DNA of 64,000 nt from Streptomyces sp. NBC_00273 (GTDB taxonomy: Bacteria > Actinomycetota > Actinomycetes > Streptomycetales > Streptomycetaceae). The notes under the pieces were generated by a model. It ran no database searches and was not told the DNA's origin. It was given only the letters and a program-made list of their open reading frames with translations. Where the stretch lies: the NCBI RefSeq assembly GCF_036178145.1, contig NZ_CP108067.1, positions 9,191,001 through 9,255,000 on the forward strand, given 5' to 3'. The position numbers and the translations under genes are program-made. Positions within the stretch are counted from its first letter, which is position 1. Each line of letters begins with the position of its first letter. Positions 49,888 through 58,859 of this stretch are shown here, piece after piece.

Positions 49888-50501
49888 GTTCGCAGCGCCG
49901 CGGTCGCGTTCCGCAGTTGGTCGACATGCCGGTAATGGATTCCGGTCAGCCCTGCCGCCCGTGCCGCCGCGACGTGGCCGGGCGTGTCGTCGATGAAGAG
50001 GCACCGACGCAGCTCCACTCCCACCGCCCCTGCCGCGGCCTCGAAGACCCGGTGATCGGGTTTGGCGACCCCCGCGCGGGCGGTGTTGACGACCGCGTCG
50101 AACGCGTCGGCCAGTCCCAGCGCGGAGAGGTCGGCCTCCAGCCGGGTGGTTGCGTTCGAGACCAGAACCACCGGCACCCGGCTGCGGATCGAGGTCAGGA
50201 TCTCCAGGACGGCCCCATCGATGCTGCCGGTCAGGGCCGCCCAGCCGCTGACGAGATCCTGAGCACGGGCCGCCGAGCCGCAGACCTCGGCAAGATCCTC
50301 CGCGACGCGCCGGCGCCACTGCTCGTCACTGATCCGACCGGTGACGGCGGCGTCCAGGAGCTCGGGGCGGAACGCGGCTGACGCGAGAGTGCCCTCGGCC
50401 AGTCCGGACTTCCGGTCGAGCGCGGCCATCCCATCGGGATCCCACAGGCGCAGGACTCCGTCGAAGTCGCAGAGCACGGCGTCAAAGGGTGCATCACTCA
50501 T
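49884..50501 (-). CDS. HAD-superfamily hydrolase
   Basis: A 205-residue phosphatase-like protein. Motif I is CDFDGVLRLWD with the Asp nucleophile, motif II VVLVSNATT, motif III KPDHRVFEAA, motif IV FIDDTPGHV; the cap domain lies between I and II. The ATG at 50501 is 25 bp after the cytidine-deaminase stop, so the two are likely co-transcribed and may both act on nucleotides or nucleosides. Confidence 0.9.
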   Translation of the reverse strand: MSDAPFDAVLCDFDGVLRLWDPDGMAALDRKSGLAEGTLASAAFRPELLDAAVTGRISDEQWRRRVAEDLAEVCGSAARAQDLVSGWAALTGSIDGAVLEILTSIRSRVPVVLVSNATTRLEADLSALGLADAFDAVVNTARAGVAKPDHRVFEAAAGAVGVELRRCLFIDDTPGHVAAARAAGLTGIHYRHVDQLRNATAALRT

Positions 50502-50526
50502 GATCCAGATCCTGTCAGACCGGGGT

Positions 50527-50943
50527 TCATGCCGGGTCGAGTTGGTGGTCGGCCCAGACGTAGCCCTCCGGGAGCAGGTCGGTGATGGAGAGGGTCCGGG
50601 GGTGGTCACCCACGGCGACGACGACCTCGATGGCGGGGAAGTAGTCGAGGAGGACCTGGCGGCATCGGCCGCACGGGGGAAGGATCCCCCGGTCGCGGTC
50701 GCCCACGGCGACGATCGTGTCCAGTACGTACGCGCCCTGGGCGGCCGCGGTGCCGATGAGGACCAGCTCGGCGCAGGGACCGCCGGTGAAGTGGTACGCG
50801 TTCACCGCGGTGATGATCCGGCCGTCGCGGGCGCGGGCCGCGGCCGCCACGGTGTGGTTGTCGCCGTGGCATCGGGTGCGCGCGACGTGGGTTGCGGCCC
50901 GGATGAGTTCGTGGTCGACGGGGTGGGGATGCGCGGTGGTCAT
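50527..50943 (-). CDS. Cytidine/blasticidin-S-type deaminase
   Basis: A 138-residue zinc deaminase. The active site is GGPCAELVLIG (Cys-Ala-Glu) and PPCGRCRQVL (Pro-Cys-x2-Cys), the two zinc motifs of the cytidine deaminase family. NAYHFTGG before the first motif resembles small CDA and blasticidin-S deaminases. It deaminates cytidine or a related nucleoside. The ATG at 50943 has GAAGGCAG upstream. Confidence 0.9.
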   Translation of the reverse strand: MTTAHPHPVDHELIRAATHVARTRCHGDNHTVAAAARARDGRIITAVNAYHFTGGPCAELVLIGTAAAQGAYVLDTIVAVGDRDRGILPPCGRCRQVLLDYFPAIEVVVAVGDHPRTLSITDLLPEGYVWADHQLDPA

Positions 50944-51057
50944 CGGCTCTGCCTTCGTTCGGTGTCCGCCGACGTTGCTCCGCGTGACGGATGGCGCGCA
51001 AGCGAATATCGCGGGTCGTGCCGGCCCCGGCTCCGGGGGTGCGCCGGGTGCCCGGCG

Positions 51058-53820
51058 TCAGGGCGAGCTCGCATCGATGTGGGTGGTGGGTGTGTTCCAG
51101 CCCGAGATCCGTACCCGCAGTGCCGAACCGGCCGGGTCGGCCGTCCGGTGGTCGGCCGTCAGGACGGCGCTCTCACCGGGCCAGAGGCTGATCTGGTTGT
51201 CGTTCCAGCGGACCGGCAGCACGGGTGCGTCCCGGCCGTCGACGAGATGGAGATCGGTCAGCAACGCGGGCGTGTTCCCGCTGCTGGTGTTGCGGATGGT
51301 GACCGTGGTGGTGGACATCGAGCCGGCGCGGCGCGTGGTGCGGGCGGTCGCGGTCACGGTGGCGGCCGCCAGGGAGTTCAGGCCGGTGAGGCCGCCGTAG
51401 GTGGTCGTGGGGGTGTGGTACCAGTCCGTGGCGTCGTGATCCAGGACGTCGGGGCGGGTGGAGAGCCAGTAGACGTTGCGGCTGACCTCGCGGCCGGCGT
51501 CGTCGGTGAGCGTGAGCCGGGCGAGGTACGTGGCGTCCGGTCCGTCCGCGGCGGCCCGAACGGCCGGAACCGTCAGCGCGGTGGTCCTCGCACCGTCGCC
51601 ATCGACCCGCAGCCCGCGTACGGTGCGGTCGTAGAGGGAGTTCCCGTCGGTGCCGAACAGGGTGACCCGGGCGCTGAGACCGGAAACGGCGGCCGGCCGG
51701 CGGTTGATGACGGCCACGGTCCGATCGTCGTAGGAGTACTGCACGTGCAGGGGCTCATTGGCCTTCTTCGCGCCGTAGTAGGCGCCGCCCCGGTCGAGGT
51801 AGCGGTCGACGAGCTGCCAGTGCAGGGAGGTCCAGCCGCTGTTGAACATCCAGTAGACGAGCCCGGTCGACGGGTCGGTGGGGTCCGTGGCGTTGCGGGC
51901 GTAGGCCTCGAACTGGGCGCGGACGTTCTCGTACTGGCCGAGCTGGGCCTTGGCCACGTAGTCCCGCAGGCTGCGCGGCGCGCCGTAGCGGCGCGTGAGG
52001 GCCTCGTTGAACAGCCTCAGCGTGTTGAAGGTGGGGGAGGGGGAACGGTGGTACTGGGGGGCGGAGGGCGAGGTCCACAGGGTTTCGAGTTCGGCCGGCG
52101 AGAGCGTGCGGCGCAGGGTGTCGAGGGTGGGGATCGAGGGTCCGGCGCTCGTCTCGGAGTTGAAGCCCGTCGCACCGCCTTCGCGCTTGTCGTACCAGTA
52201 CGAAGGCGGGACCCAGTCGTAGGGTCCGGTCATCCGCATGCCCGACGGGCCGCTCAGGGCCGTGGTGACGGCGGAGGCGGCGGGAACCACCGGGGCGGGC
52301 CAGTCGGCGGCGCGCAGGGCGTCGAGGTAGTCCCGCTCGGTCTGGGCGTCCGGTGCGAAGTCGCTGCCGATGAGGAAGGACAGGACGCTGGGATGGTCGC
52401 GCAGCCGGGCGGCCTCGGTGGCCATGGAGGCCCGGGCCGTGAGACGGTCGGCGGCGTTCCACTTCTCGCCCGAACCGGTGGGGTTGACCGGCCCCTCCCA
52501 CTTGTTGCAGCACTCCCAGCCGGGCAGCAGCAGGAGTCCGTGCCGGTCGGCGAGGTCGAAGAACTCGTCCGGCTCGATGTGGCCTTCGAGACGGAGCGTG
52601 TTGAGGCCCGCGTCGAGCGCGGCCTTGATCCGGTCCTCCGCGGCGGTCGTGTCCCAGCGCAGCAGCTCGTCGGCCGACCAGCCGGCGCCCCGGATCAGGA
52701 GGGGGCGGCCGTTGATAGTGTACTGGCGGGCGCCGGCGGAGTTGAGGGGTGCCTTCACGTCGCGGATGCCGAAGGAGCGGCGGACGGAGTCCGAACGGCT
52801 GCCGGCCACCGTCGCCGTCAGGTGGAGTCCGTACAGGTTCTGGGGCCCCATACCGGCCGGCCACCACAGCGCCGGCCGCTGCAGGCGCAGTTCCCGGTGG
52901 CGGTCCGGGGCGAAGACGAGCGCACGGGCTTCCCCGGCGCGCAGGGTGACGTCCTCGCGCAGCACGATCCCGGTCCCGCCGATGGCGGCGGTGACGGTCG
53001 CGGTGGCGGTCTTCCGCGAGTCGTTGCGGACCCGCGCCTTCACGGTCAGCCGGGCCCGGCCCGACTCCGAGGACGGCACGTCCAGGCCGGTCACCACGTG
53101 GGCGTCGTGCAACGAGACCGGTCCCCGGCGGTGTACCAGGACATCGCGGACGATGCCCATGTTGGCGTCGGGCGGCGGCTGTAGCCAGTCCAGCCAGCCC
53201 AGCGTGAGGTGTTTGCGCGGGTCGTTGGGCTGGATCCGGAAGGCGACCGTATTGGTGCCGGCCCGCACCAGATCGGTGATGTCGAGTTCGTGGCGCGTGT
53301 ACACACCGGCCACCTCGGCCGCCGAGGCGACCCGACGGCCGTTGACGTACACGTCCGCCGCGGAGATCACCCCGCTGAAGTCCAGAGAGGTGCGTTCCGA
53401 GGTGTCGGGAAGGGTGAAGTCGCTGCGGTACCACCACGGACCGGCGAAGTCGCGGCGCGGGATGCGCTGCTGGTCGGTGGAGTAGAACGGATCCGGGTGC
53501 GTGCCGTCGGCGACGAGCGCGGCGAGCACCGTGGAGCGGGGGCCGGCCCGGTGCCAGCCGGCCGTCGCGTAGCCGGGCGTGGACACCGCGGCCGCCGTGT
53601 CGGGCACCTCGGCCGCCGACCGGATCGCGTACCCGGTCAGCGCGGCGGTCCCGCCCGGGACCACCGTCGTCGCGACGGGAGCGGAACCCGCAGCAGCCGG
53701 GAGGCGGGGGGCTGCGGCCGAGGGTACGGCGGCCGGGGCGAGCAGCAGACCCAGCAGGGCCACGGCGACGGCGGCCGACCGGAGTCGCCGGGTGTGCGCG
53801 GGGCGGGGGAGTTGGGACAC
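51058..53820 (-). CDS. Secreted GH2 exo-beta-D-glucosaminidase-like enzyme
   Basis: A 920-residue secreted hydrolase similar to CsxA, which releases glucosamine from chitosan ends. The signal peptide is RRLRSAAVAVALLGLLLAPAAVPSAAA. A galactose-binding-like domain (WWYRSDFTLP), Ig-like domains, then the catalytic barrel (YTINGRPLLIRGAGW, GLNTLRLEGH) follow; candidate acid/base Asp487 in IGSDFAP and nucleophile Glu556 in FNSETSAG. The C-terminal Ig-like domains are typical. The GTG at 53820 has GGAGA upstream. Confidence 0.92.
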   Translation of the reverse strand: MSQLPRPAHTRRLRSAAVAVALLGLLLAPAAVPSAAAPRLPAAAGSAPVATTVVPGGTAALTGYAIRSAAEVPDTAAAVSTPGYATAGWHRAGPRSTVLAALVADGTHPDPFYSTDQQRIPRRDFAGPWWYRSDFTLPDTSERTSLDFSGVISAADVYVNGRRVASAAEVAGVYTRHELDITDLVRAGTNTVAFRIQPNDPRKHLTLGWLDWLQPPPDANMGIVRDVLVHRRGPVSLHDAHVVTGLDVPSSESGRARLTVKARVRNDSRKTATATVTAAIGGTGIVLREDVTLRAGEARALVFAPDRHRELRLQRPALWWPAGMGPQNLYGLHLTATVAGSRSDSVRRSFGIRDVKAPLNSAGARQYTINGRPLLIRGAGWSADELLRWDTTAAEDRIKAALDAGLNTLRLEGHIEPDEFFDLADRHGLLLLPGWECCNKWEGPVNPTGSGEKWNAADRLTARASMATEAARLRDHPSVLSFLIGSDFAPDAQTERDYLDALRAADWPAPVVPAASAVTTALSGPSGMRMTGPYDWVPPSYWYDKREGGATGFNSETSAGPSIPTLDTLRRTLSPAELETLWTSPSAPQYHRSPSPTFNTLRLFNEALTRRYGAPRSLRDYVAKAQLGQYENVRAQFEAYARNATDPTDPSTGLVYWMFNSGWTSLHWQLVDRYLDRGGAYYGAKKANEPLHVQYSYDDRTVAVINRRPAAVSGLSARVTLFGTDGNSLYDRTVRGLRVDGDGARTTALTVPAVRAAADGPDATYLARLTLTDDAGREVSRNVYWLSTRPDVLDHDATDWYHTPTTTYGGLTGLNSLAAATVTATARTTRRAGSMSTTTVTIRNTSSGNTPALLTDLHLVDGRDAPVLPVRWNDNQISLWPGESAVLTADHRTADPAGSALRVRISGWNTPTTHIDASSP

Positions 53821-54135
53821 GGTGGTCTCCGGGGAAGCTGGTCGGACGTCCGCGTGACGGGGAGATCAGGTAACGGACCGTAACCCACCCGACCCCCGGG
53901 ACGGACCGTCACGGCCGTGCGGCGAGCCGCGCGCCCCCGGGCACGCCCGAGTCCCGGCCACGCCCGTGGCCGACCGTGCCCGGCAGCACCCCGACGGGAA
54001 CCGGACGGGCCGGCGGACCGCGCGGGTGTCCGATGGGACCCGGTCGCCAGGCGGAGGACAACTCCGTGCACCGGGCGGGAGGTTGGAACGACCTGCCCCT
54101 GCCGCGTGTCGGTGCGCAGGGTTACTGTGACCCAC
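53821..54135. other. Divergent intergenic region
   Basis: No gene is seen in this 315-bp gap. TACTGT at 54123-54128, 7 nt before the ATG at 54136, is a likely -10 box for the forward gene; the GH2 promoter must lie on the other strand. Confidence 0.5.
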
Positions 54136-55551
54136 ATGATCACTGAGGCGGGGGACGCGGCGATGTCCGAGAACAGCAGTCCGGCCGTGCGGATCATGAT
54201 CGGGGGCGGCCCCGCCGTCCTCGCCCGCCCGGCGGGTGCCCTCCTGGTCGACGATCGCGGCGGGCCGTTCCACCGAGGCGTCCTCGCCGATCTCGGCCAC
54301 ACCCCCGATCAGCTGAGGCATCTGACCGCGCTCGGCTTCGACCCTTATAGGTACGCGGCTCCTGCGGAGCGGGTGCCCACGCTGGCCGTCCGGTTGTGGC
54401 TGGACCAGTTGGCGGTTTCCGGCCCGGTGATCGACGGCGCCGCCGAGCTGACCGTGGACCAGGAGCGCCGCCTGGTCGCGGCCATCCACCCCACCGGGGC
54501 CGCCGATCGACTGGTCGTCGACGTGGACGGCATACCCACGCTCGCCCCCGGGCTGCCCGTGCAGCTCGCGCCCGGCACCAGCCCGGCGCTCCACTCCTTC
54601 GACCGGGCCGCCGGCGTACTGCTGGCCGAGCTGGTCAGGAGGGGACCGGAGGCCGGCGAGGCGGCGGCCGCGCTCGTCGACGTACTCAACCGCGGGGGCG
54701 GACCGACGGGCGTGTTGGCGCTGCTGGACCGACTCGATCCGGCGCTGCTCGCCCCGGTCGACGCGCTGGTCGAGGCGCCGATCGAGGCGATCCGCGCGTT
54801 CGCCGCCTTCCGGCGGGCCACCGAGCACGGCGCCGGACCCCTCTGCTTCGGGGACGAGCTCGTGCACGGACGGCTCGCTGCAACGGTTGCCGACAGCTGG
54901 ATCGTGGCCGGCGGCGGAGACCACGCGCTGGCCACCGCCGAGGCGCTCCTCACGGGGAACCCGGCTGCCCGGGTGACCGTGGTCGCCGCGTCCGTCGGGG
55001 CGGCCGCGGTCAACACGGCGCGGTACGTCGAACTGCGGCGCCGCCACGTCGCGACCGACGGCGGTGACGGGCGGCTGGAGTTCCGTACCGGGGCCGGGCC
55101 CGGACCGATGACCGTCACCGGTACGGGCAGGTACGTCGAGGGCGGGGTGGAAGCCGAAGGGTACGCGGCCTCGATCGGGCGGGCCCGTACGCTGCCCTTC
55201 GCCGTGGGCAAGCTGGCGCGGTGGGCGTGGGAGCGCCGCGGACAGGTCACCGGCAGCCTGCTCTTCGACTCCGACCGCCAGTACCTCGGCTACCGGCTGC
55301 ACTTCGCCGCCGAGGGCCTGGCTCACCGGGTGGACGTCACCGGCGCCGCATCCTGGTTCCTGCCCGCCGAGGTGTTCCCGGCGGAACTGGCCCGCCAGGT
55401 GGAGTTGATGGGGGAGCGTGCCGTGCCGCCGGAGTCGGGCAGCGCTCCCACCGACCTGGGGCCGGTCGCGGAACAGGCGGCCCGGCTGGCAACCGCCCGG
55501 CAGCGGGGGGCGGTGCGGGAGACCCGGACGATGCCGGAGTGCTGGGCGTAG
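54136..55551 (+). CDS. Protein of unknown function with a Rossmann-like segment
   Basis: A 471-residue soluble protein that I do not recognise. MIGGGPAVLARPAGALLVDD opens the protein, and WIVAGGGDHALATAEALL followed by VTVVAAS (about 255-285) looks like a nucleotide-binding beta-alpha-beta unit; the late FDSDRQYLGYRLHF and ASWFLPAEVFP segments are ordered. It could be an FAD/NAD(P)-linked enzyme. The ATG at 54136 has TACTGT 7 nt upstream, so it may be leaderless. It precedes the cold-shock block without an obvious link. Confidence 0.7.
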   Translation: MITEAGDAAMSENSSPAVRIMIGGGPAVLARPAGALLVDDRGGPFHRGVLADLGHTPDQLRHLTALGFDPYRYAAPAERVPTLAVRLWLDQLAVSGPVIDGAAELTVDQERRLVAAIHPTGAADRLVVDVDGIPTLAPGLPVQLAPGTSPALHSFDRAAGVLLAELVRRGPEAGEAAAALVDVLNRGGGPTGVLALLDRLDPALLAPVDALVEAPIEAIRAFAAFRRATEHGAGPLCFGDELVHGRLAATVADSWIVAGGGDHALATAEALLTGNPAARVTVVAASVGAAAVNTARYVELRRRHVATDGGDGRLEFRTGAGPGPMTVTGTGRYVEGGVEAEGYAASIGRARTLPFAVGKLARWAWERRGQVTGSLLFDSDRQYLGYRLHFAAEGLAHRVDVTGAASWFLPAEVFPAELARQVELMGERAVPPESGSAPTDLGPVAEQAARLATARQRGAVRETRTMPECWA

Positions 55552-55586
55552 CCCACCCGCCCGGTCGCGCCCACCCGCCCGGTCGC
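55551..55586. repeat. 18-bp direct repeat, 2 copies
   Basis: GCCCACCCGCCCGGTCGC occurs twice head to tail, with a partial third copy, directly after the stop of the unknown gene. Confidence 0.85.
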
Positions 55587-55985
55587 GCCCGGCCGCGTTC
55601 GTGTCGGCGACCACCAGCACGCGCCGGCCCGAGGCGGCCACGTCCCGGGCCGGCGCCGTCCGTCGCCGCGAGGATCGCGCTGTACGTCGACCGGCGGTCG
55701 AACAATATCTGTGTTCGCGCGATGAGAATGAGAAGAACCGCGCCATGAGTCTTTTTCCCGGGGCGGGTGACGTGAAATGTTTCACCGTACACGGTGTGTC
55801 GATGCGTGCTACTGTCGATCTCAGTTGCAGTTGTGGTTCCCAAACTTCAAGTGCCTCCGGTGGGTGTCTCTACGCCCCTGGGAGTGCTTTTATTTCTCCG
55901 ATCATTGTCGGACGGGGTAATCATCGCGGCGACACGGAATCCTCACAGTGTGGATCCCGATGTACTGCCCCAAAGGAGATATAAT
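55552..55985 (+). promoter_or_regulatory. Promoter and long 5' leader of the cold-shock gene
   Basis: The right half of this gap is much more AT-rich than its surroundings. TACTGT at 55810-55815 is a plausible -10 box, giving an untranslated leader of about 160 nt, as is usual for cold-shock mRNAs whose structure controls translation. The palindrome CACCGTACACGGTG (55783-55796) lies just upstream and may bind a regulator. The leader ends in AAAGGAGATATA before the ATG. Confidence 0.6.
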
Positions 55986-56189
55986 ATGGCTACTGGAACC
56001 GTGAAGTGGTTCAACGCGGAAAAGGGCTTCGGCTTCATCGAGCAGGACGGTGGCGGCGCTGACGTGTTCGCCCACTACTCGAACATCGCCGCCCAGGGCT
56101 TCCGCGAGCTGCTCGAGGGCCAGAAGGTCAGCTTCGACATCGCGCAGGGCCAGAAGGGCCCGACGGCCGAGAACATCGTTCCTGCCTGA
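55986..56189 (+). CDS. Cold-shock protein (CspA/ScoF type)
   Basis: A 67-residue OB-fold RNA chaperone. RNP1 is KGFGFIEQ (about 13-20) and RNP2 VFAHYS (27-32), after the invariant [11 protein letters not shown] start. It melts RNA structure, mainly at low temperature. An AAAGGAG ribosome site is well placed. It is the first gene of a csp, DEAD helicase, SCO5918-type block and has its own strong terminator. Confidence 0.97.
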   Translation: MATGTVKWFNAEKGFGFIEQDGGGADVFAHYSNIAAQGFRELLEGQKVSFDIAQGQKGPTAENIVPA

Positions 56190-56207
56190 CGCTGACGCGC
56201 ACTTCGT

Positions 56208-56245
56208 AGCTGGGGCCCGCATCCTTCGGGGTGCGGGCCCCAGCT
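56208..56245 (+). terminator. UUCG-capped terminator of the csp gene
   Basis: A 17-bp stem (AGCTGGGGCCCGCATCC with its complement, one G-T pair) closes on a TTCG tetraloop, 18 bp after the stop. The very stable loop suits an RNA made under cold stress. Confidence 0.93.
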
Positions 56246-56525
56246 GCACGCATTTTCCGCCCCGCCTCGCCATCCCGCCCCGTACGGGCCGGCCGCGGGG
56301 ACGGCATCGAGGAATCCGCAGTCCTCCGTACGCGGATCACGCCCCGGTCGATACGCCGGTTGCGCGCCCTGACGCCGTCACCTCTTTTTCCGTACCTGTA
56401 CCCGCCAGGATCTCCGGCCGGGCAGGTTCGTTTCGCATTTCCATTCGGCCCGTTTCTTGCAATTCTCCGCGCACTGCACGCCTGCGGGAATTCCTTGATA
56501 TGCGCCGTATCGAGGAAGGTTCCGC

Positions 56526-58043
56526 ATGAACCGCACGCGCACCAACGACCGATTCGCCCGTACGCGCAACAGCGCAGCCGGATCCGGCAGGAGCGGCGGC
56601 CGCTTCGGCGGCTCCGCCCCCAGTCGTTCCGGGGGCCCGAGCCGTTCGGGCGGTCCGAGCCGTTCGGGCGGGTACGGTCGCCGGCCCGCCGCGGTGCAGG
56701 GTGAGTTCGCCCTGCCGAAGACGATCACCCCGGCTCTGCCCGCCGTCGAGGCCTTCGCCGATCTCGCCATGCCCGCGGAACTGCTCGCCGCGCTCACCGC
56801 GGAGGGCTTGACGGTACCGTTCCCGATCCAGGGCGCGACCCTCCCGAACTCCCTGGCGGGCCGCGACGTGCTCGGCCGCGGGCGGACCGGCTCCGGCAAG
56901 ACCCTGGCCTTCGGGCTGGCCCTGCTGGCCCGTACGGCCGGTCAGCGGGCCGAGCCCCGCCAGCCGCTCGCACTGGTCCTCGTACCGACCCGTGAACTGG
57001 CCCAGCAGGTCACCGACGCGCTCACCCCGTACGCCCGCTCGGTCAAGCTCCGGCTGGCCACGGTGGTCGGCGGGATGCCCATCGGGCGTCAGGCGAGCGC
57101 GCTGCGCGGCGGCGCCGAGGTCGTCGTCGCCACGCCCGGCAGGCTGAAGGACCTCATCGACCGTGGGGACTGCCGACTGAACCAGGTCGCGATCACCGTC
57201 CTGGACGAAGCCGACCAGATGGCCGACATGGGCTTCATGCCGCAGGTCACCGCCCTGCTCGACCAGGTGCGCCCCGAGGGCCAGCGGATGCTCTTCTCCG
57301 CCACCCTCGACCGCAACGTCGACCTGTTGGTGCGCCGCTACCTGACCGACCCGGTCGTCCACTCCGTCGACCCGTCCGCGGGCGCGGTGACGACGATGGA
57401 GCACCACGTGCTGCACGTGCACGGCGGTGACAAGCACGCCGCCACCACCGAGATCGCGGCGCGCGACGGTCGCGTCATCATGTTCCTGGACACCAAGCAC
57501 GCCGTGGACCAGCTCACCAGCCACCTGCTGAACAGCGGCGTGCGGGCCGCCGCCCTGCACGGGGGGAAGTCGCAGCCGCAGCGCACGCGCACCCTGGCGC
57601 AGTTCAAGACCGGGCACGTCAGCGTGCTCGTCGCCACGAACGTCGCCGCCCGCGGCATCCACGTCGACAACCTCGACCTGGTCGTCAACGTGGATCCGCC
57701 CACCGACCACAAGGATTACCTGCACCGCGGCGGGCGCACCGCCCGTGCCGGGGAGTCCGGCAGCGTCGTCACCCTGGTCACCCCGAACCAGCGCCGCGAC
57801 ATGGCGCGGCTCATGGCCGCCGCCGGGATCACCCCGCAGACCACCCAGGTCCGCTCCGGCGAAGAGGCCCTCAGCCGGATCACCGGCGCCCAGGCCCCCT
57901 CCGGCATCCCGGTCGTCATCACCGCCCCGGCAGCGGAGCGGCGTGAGCGCAGCGGCTCCGCCCCGCGCAACCGGCGCCGCCCCGCCGGGGCTGCCGTCCG
58001 GCGCAGGCCGGCACGGCCGTCCGCCACCGACGCCGTAGCGTGA
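56526..58043 (+). CDS. DEAD-box RNA helicase
   Basis: A 505-residue ATP-dependent RNA helicase. The N-terminal tail has SRSGGP repeats (about 33-49) of the RGG/RNA-binding kind. The Q-like region, motif I GRGRTGSGKT, PTRELA, TPGRL, DEAD (VLDEADQM), SAT, then VATNVAARGIH and HRGGRTARAG of the second RecA domain follow; the tail is basic. The ATG at 56526 has GAGGAAGG upstream. The position behind csp points to ribosome assembly or mRNA unwinding at low temperature. Confidence 0.95.
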   Translation: MNRTRTNDRFARTRNSAAGSGRSGGRFGGSAPSRSGGPSRSGGPSRSGGYGRRPAAVQGEFALPKTITPALPAVEAFADLAMPAELLAALTAEGLTVPFPIQGATLPNSLAGRDVLGRGRTGSGKTLAFGLALLARTAGQRAEPRQPLALVLVPTRELAQQVTDALTPYARSVKLRLATVVGGMPIGRQASALRGGAEVVVATPGRLKDLIDRGDCRLNQVAITVLDEADQMADMGFMPQVTALLDQVRPEGQRMLFSATLDRNVDLLVRRYLTDPVVHSVDPSAGAVTTMEHHVLHVHGGDKHAATTEIAARDGRVIMFLDTKHAVDQLTSHLLNSGVRAAALHGGKSQPQRTRTLAQFKTGHVSVLVATNVAARGIHVDNLDLVVNVDPPTDHKDYLHRGGRTARAGESGSVVTLVTPNQRRDMARLMAAAGITPQTTQVRSGEEALSRITGAQAPSGIPVVITAPAAERRERSGSAPRNRRRPAGAAVRRRPARPSATDAVA

Positions 58044-58071
58044 ACCCTTCTCCTTCCCCTTGTGAGGCATC

Positions 58072-58428
58072 ATGCGCGTCGTCATCGCCCGATTCCCCTT
58101 CGACCTGACCAAGAGCGGGGTGCTGGAGTCGATGAAGGGCGTCAAGCCCGAGCCCGTCGACGGTGAGTCCGTGATCATCGGACGCCGGCACTACCCGGTC
58201 AAGCAGGTGGGCCAGGTCGTCACCCGCCAGGACCGTCGGGACTTCACGGCCGCGGAGGTCGTACGGGCCATGACCCTGCTCGGTTTCACGTGCCGCGGCC
58301 TGCCGCAGGTCCCCGCCACGTACGCGGGTGCGGCTACGCCCGCCGGTGCGGCCACGTCCGGCCTCACCGCGTTCCAGCGGGCCTCGGCGATGCTCGGCGA
58401 GCCCGCGAAGGTGTCGGTCTCCGCCTGA
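58072..58428 (+). CDS. SCO5918 family protein
   Basis: A 118-residue basic-to-neutral protein. MRVVIARFPFDLTKSGVLESMKGVKPEPV, then SVIIGRRHYPVKQVGQVVTRQDRRDFTAAEVVRAM, is the pattern of a streptomycete family regularly found after csp/DEAD-box genes (recalled as the SCO5918 family). The function is unknown; RNA or ribosome contact in cold adaptation is inferred from location. The ATG at 58072 has GAGG upstream, 28 bp after the helicase stop, so they share an mRNA. Confidence 0.88.
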   Translation: MRVVIARFPFDLTKSGVLESMKGVKPEPVDGESVIIGRRHYPVKQVGQVVTRQDRRDFTAAEVVRAMTLLGFTCRGLPQVPATYAGAATPAGAATSGLTAFQRASAMLGEPAKVSVSA

Positions 58429-58458
58429 CCGCACGCCCACAGCAGCACCAGCACGGCA

Positions 58459-58497
58459 CGTGAGGGCCCGACCGGTACATCCGGTCGGGCCCTCACG
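58459..58497 (+). terminator. Terminator of the helicase-SCO5918 unit
   Basis: A 17-bp perfect stem CGTGAGGGCCCGACCGG with its complement and a 5-nt loop (TACAT). Confidence 0.93.
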
Positions 58498-58573
58498 CGT
58501 TGCCCGGGAGAAGATCCCTCATCGTCAGACACGAGAAAATCTATCTCCGTCATGGTAGACATCCGGCTCTGGC

Positions 58574-58792
58574 ATGCCTAGGGTTTCTCGCATAGCGACG
58601 ACCGAAGAAACGGAGGAGGCAGACACCATCAGGATCGCCCGGGCAGGAACGCACGGCCCGGGTACCGCACGACCCCGAACGGCAGGTGGTCCCCGGTCAG
58701 GCATCCACGATCCCCGCACTCCCGCCCGTCTCCCGGGCGCGACCGCGGAAACAGAAGGTCGGCGCAGCGCTGAGGCCGACAGATGGTGTTGA
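58574..58792 (+). other. Possible leader open frame upstream of merR
   Basis: A 72-codon frame (MPRVSRIATTEETEEAD..., rich in Arg, Thr, Gly, Pro) ends 9 bp before the hairpin at 58802-58833. A strong GGAGGAGG sits inside the frame at about 58612-58619, but the next codons contain no ATG/GTG. The AT-rich segment around 58530-58590, with TAGGGT at 58581-58586, is a likely promoter. I do not claim it is translated; it may be an untranslated leader. Confidence 0.3.
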
Positions 58793-58801
58793 ATTCCCTT
58801 C

Positions 58802-58833
58802 AGGGCCTTGGTGCCGTACGGCACCAAGGCCCT
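58802..58833 (+). terminator. Leader hairpin (attenuator-like) before merR
   Basis: A 14-bp perfect stem AGGGCCTTGGTGCC / GGCACCAAGGCCCT with a GTAC loop, 26 bp before the merR start, between the upstream promoter region and the ribosome site. Its position would let it attenuate merR transcription. Confidence 0.75.
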
Positions 58834-58859
58834 TCGACGCGTTCTAAGAAGAGGTGCAG

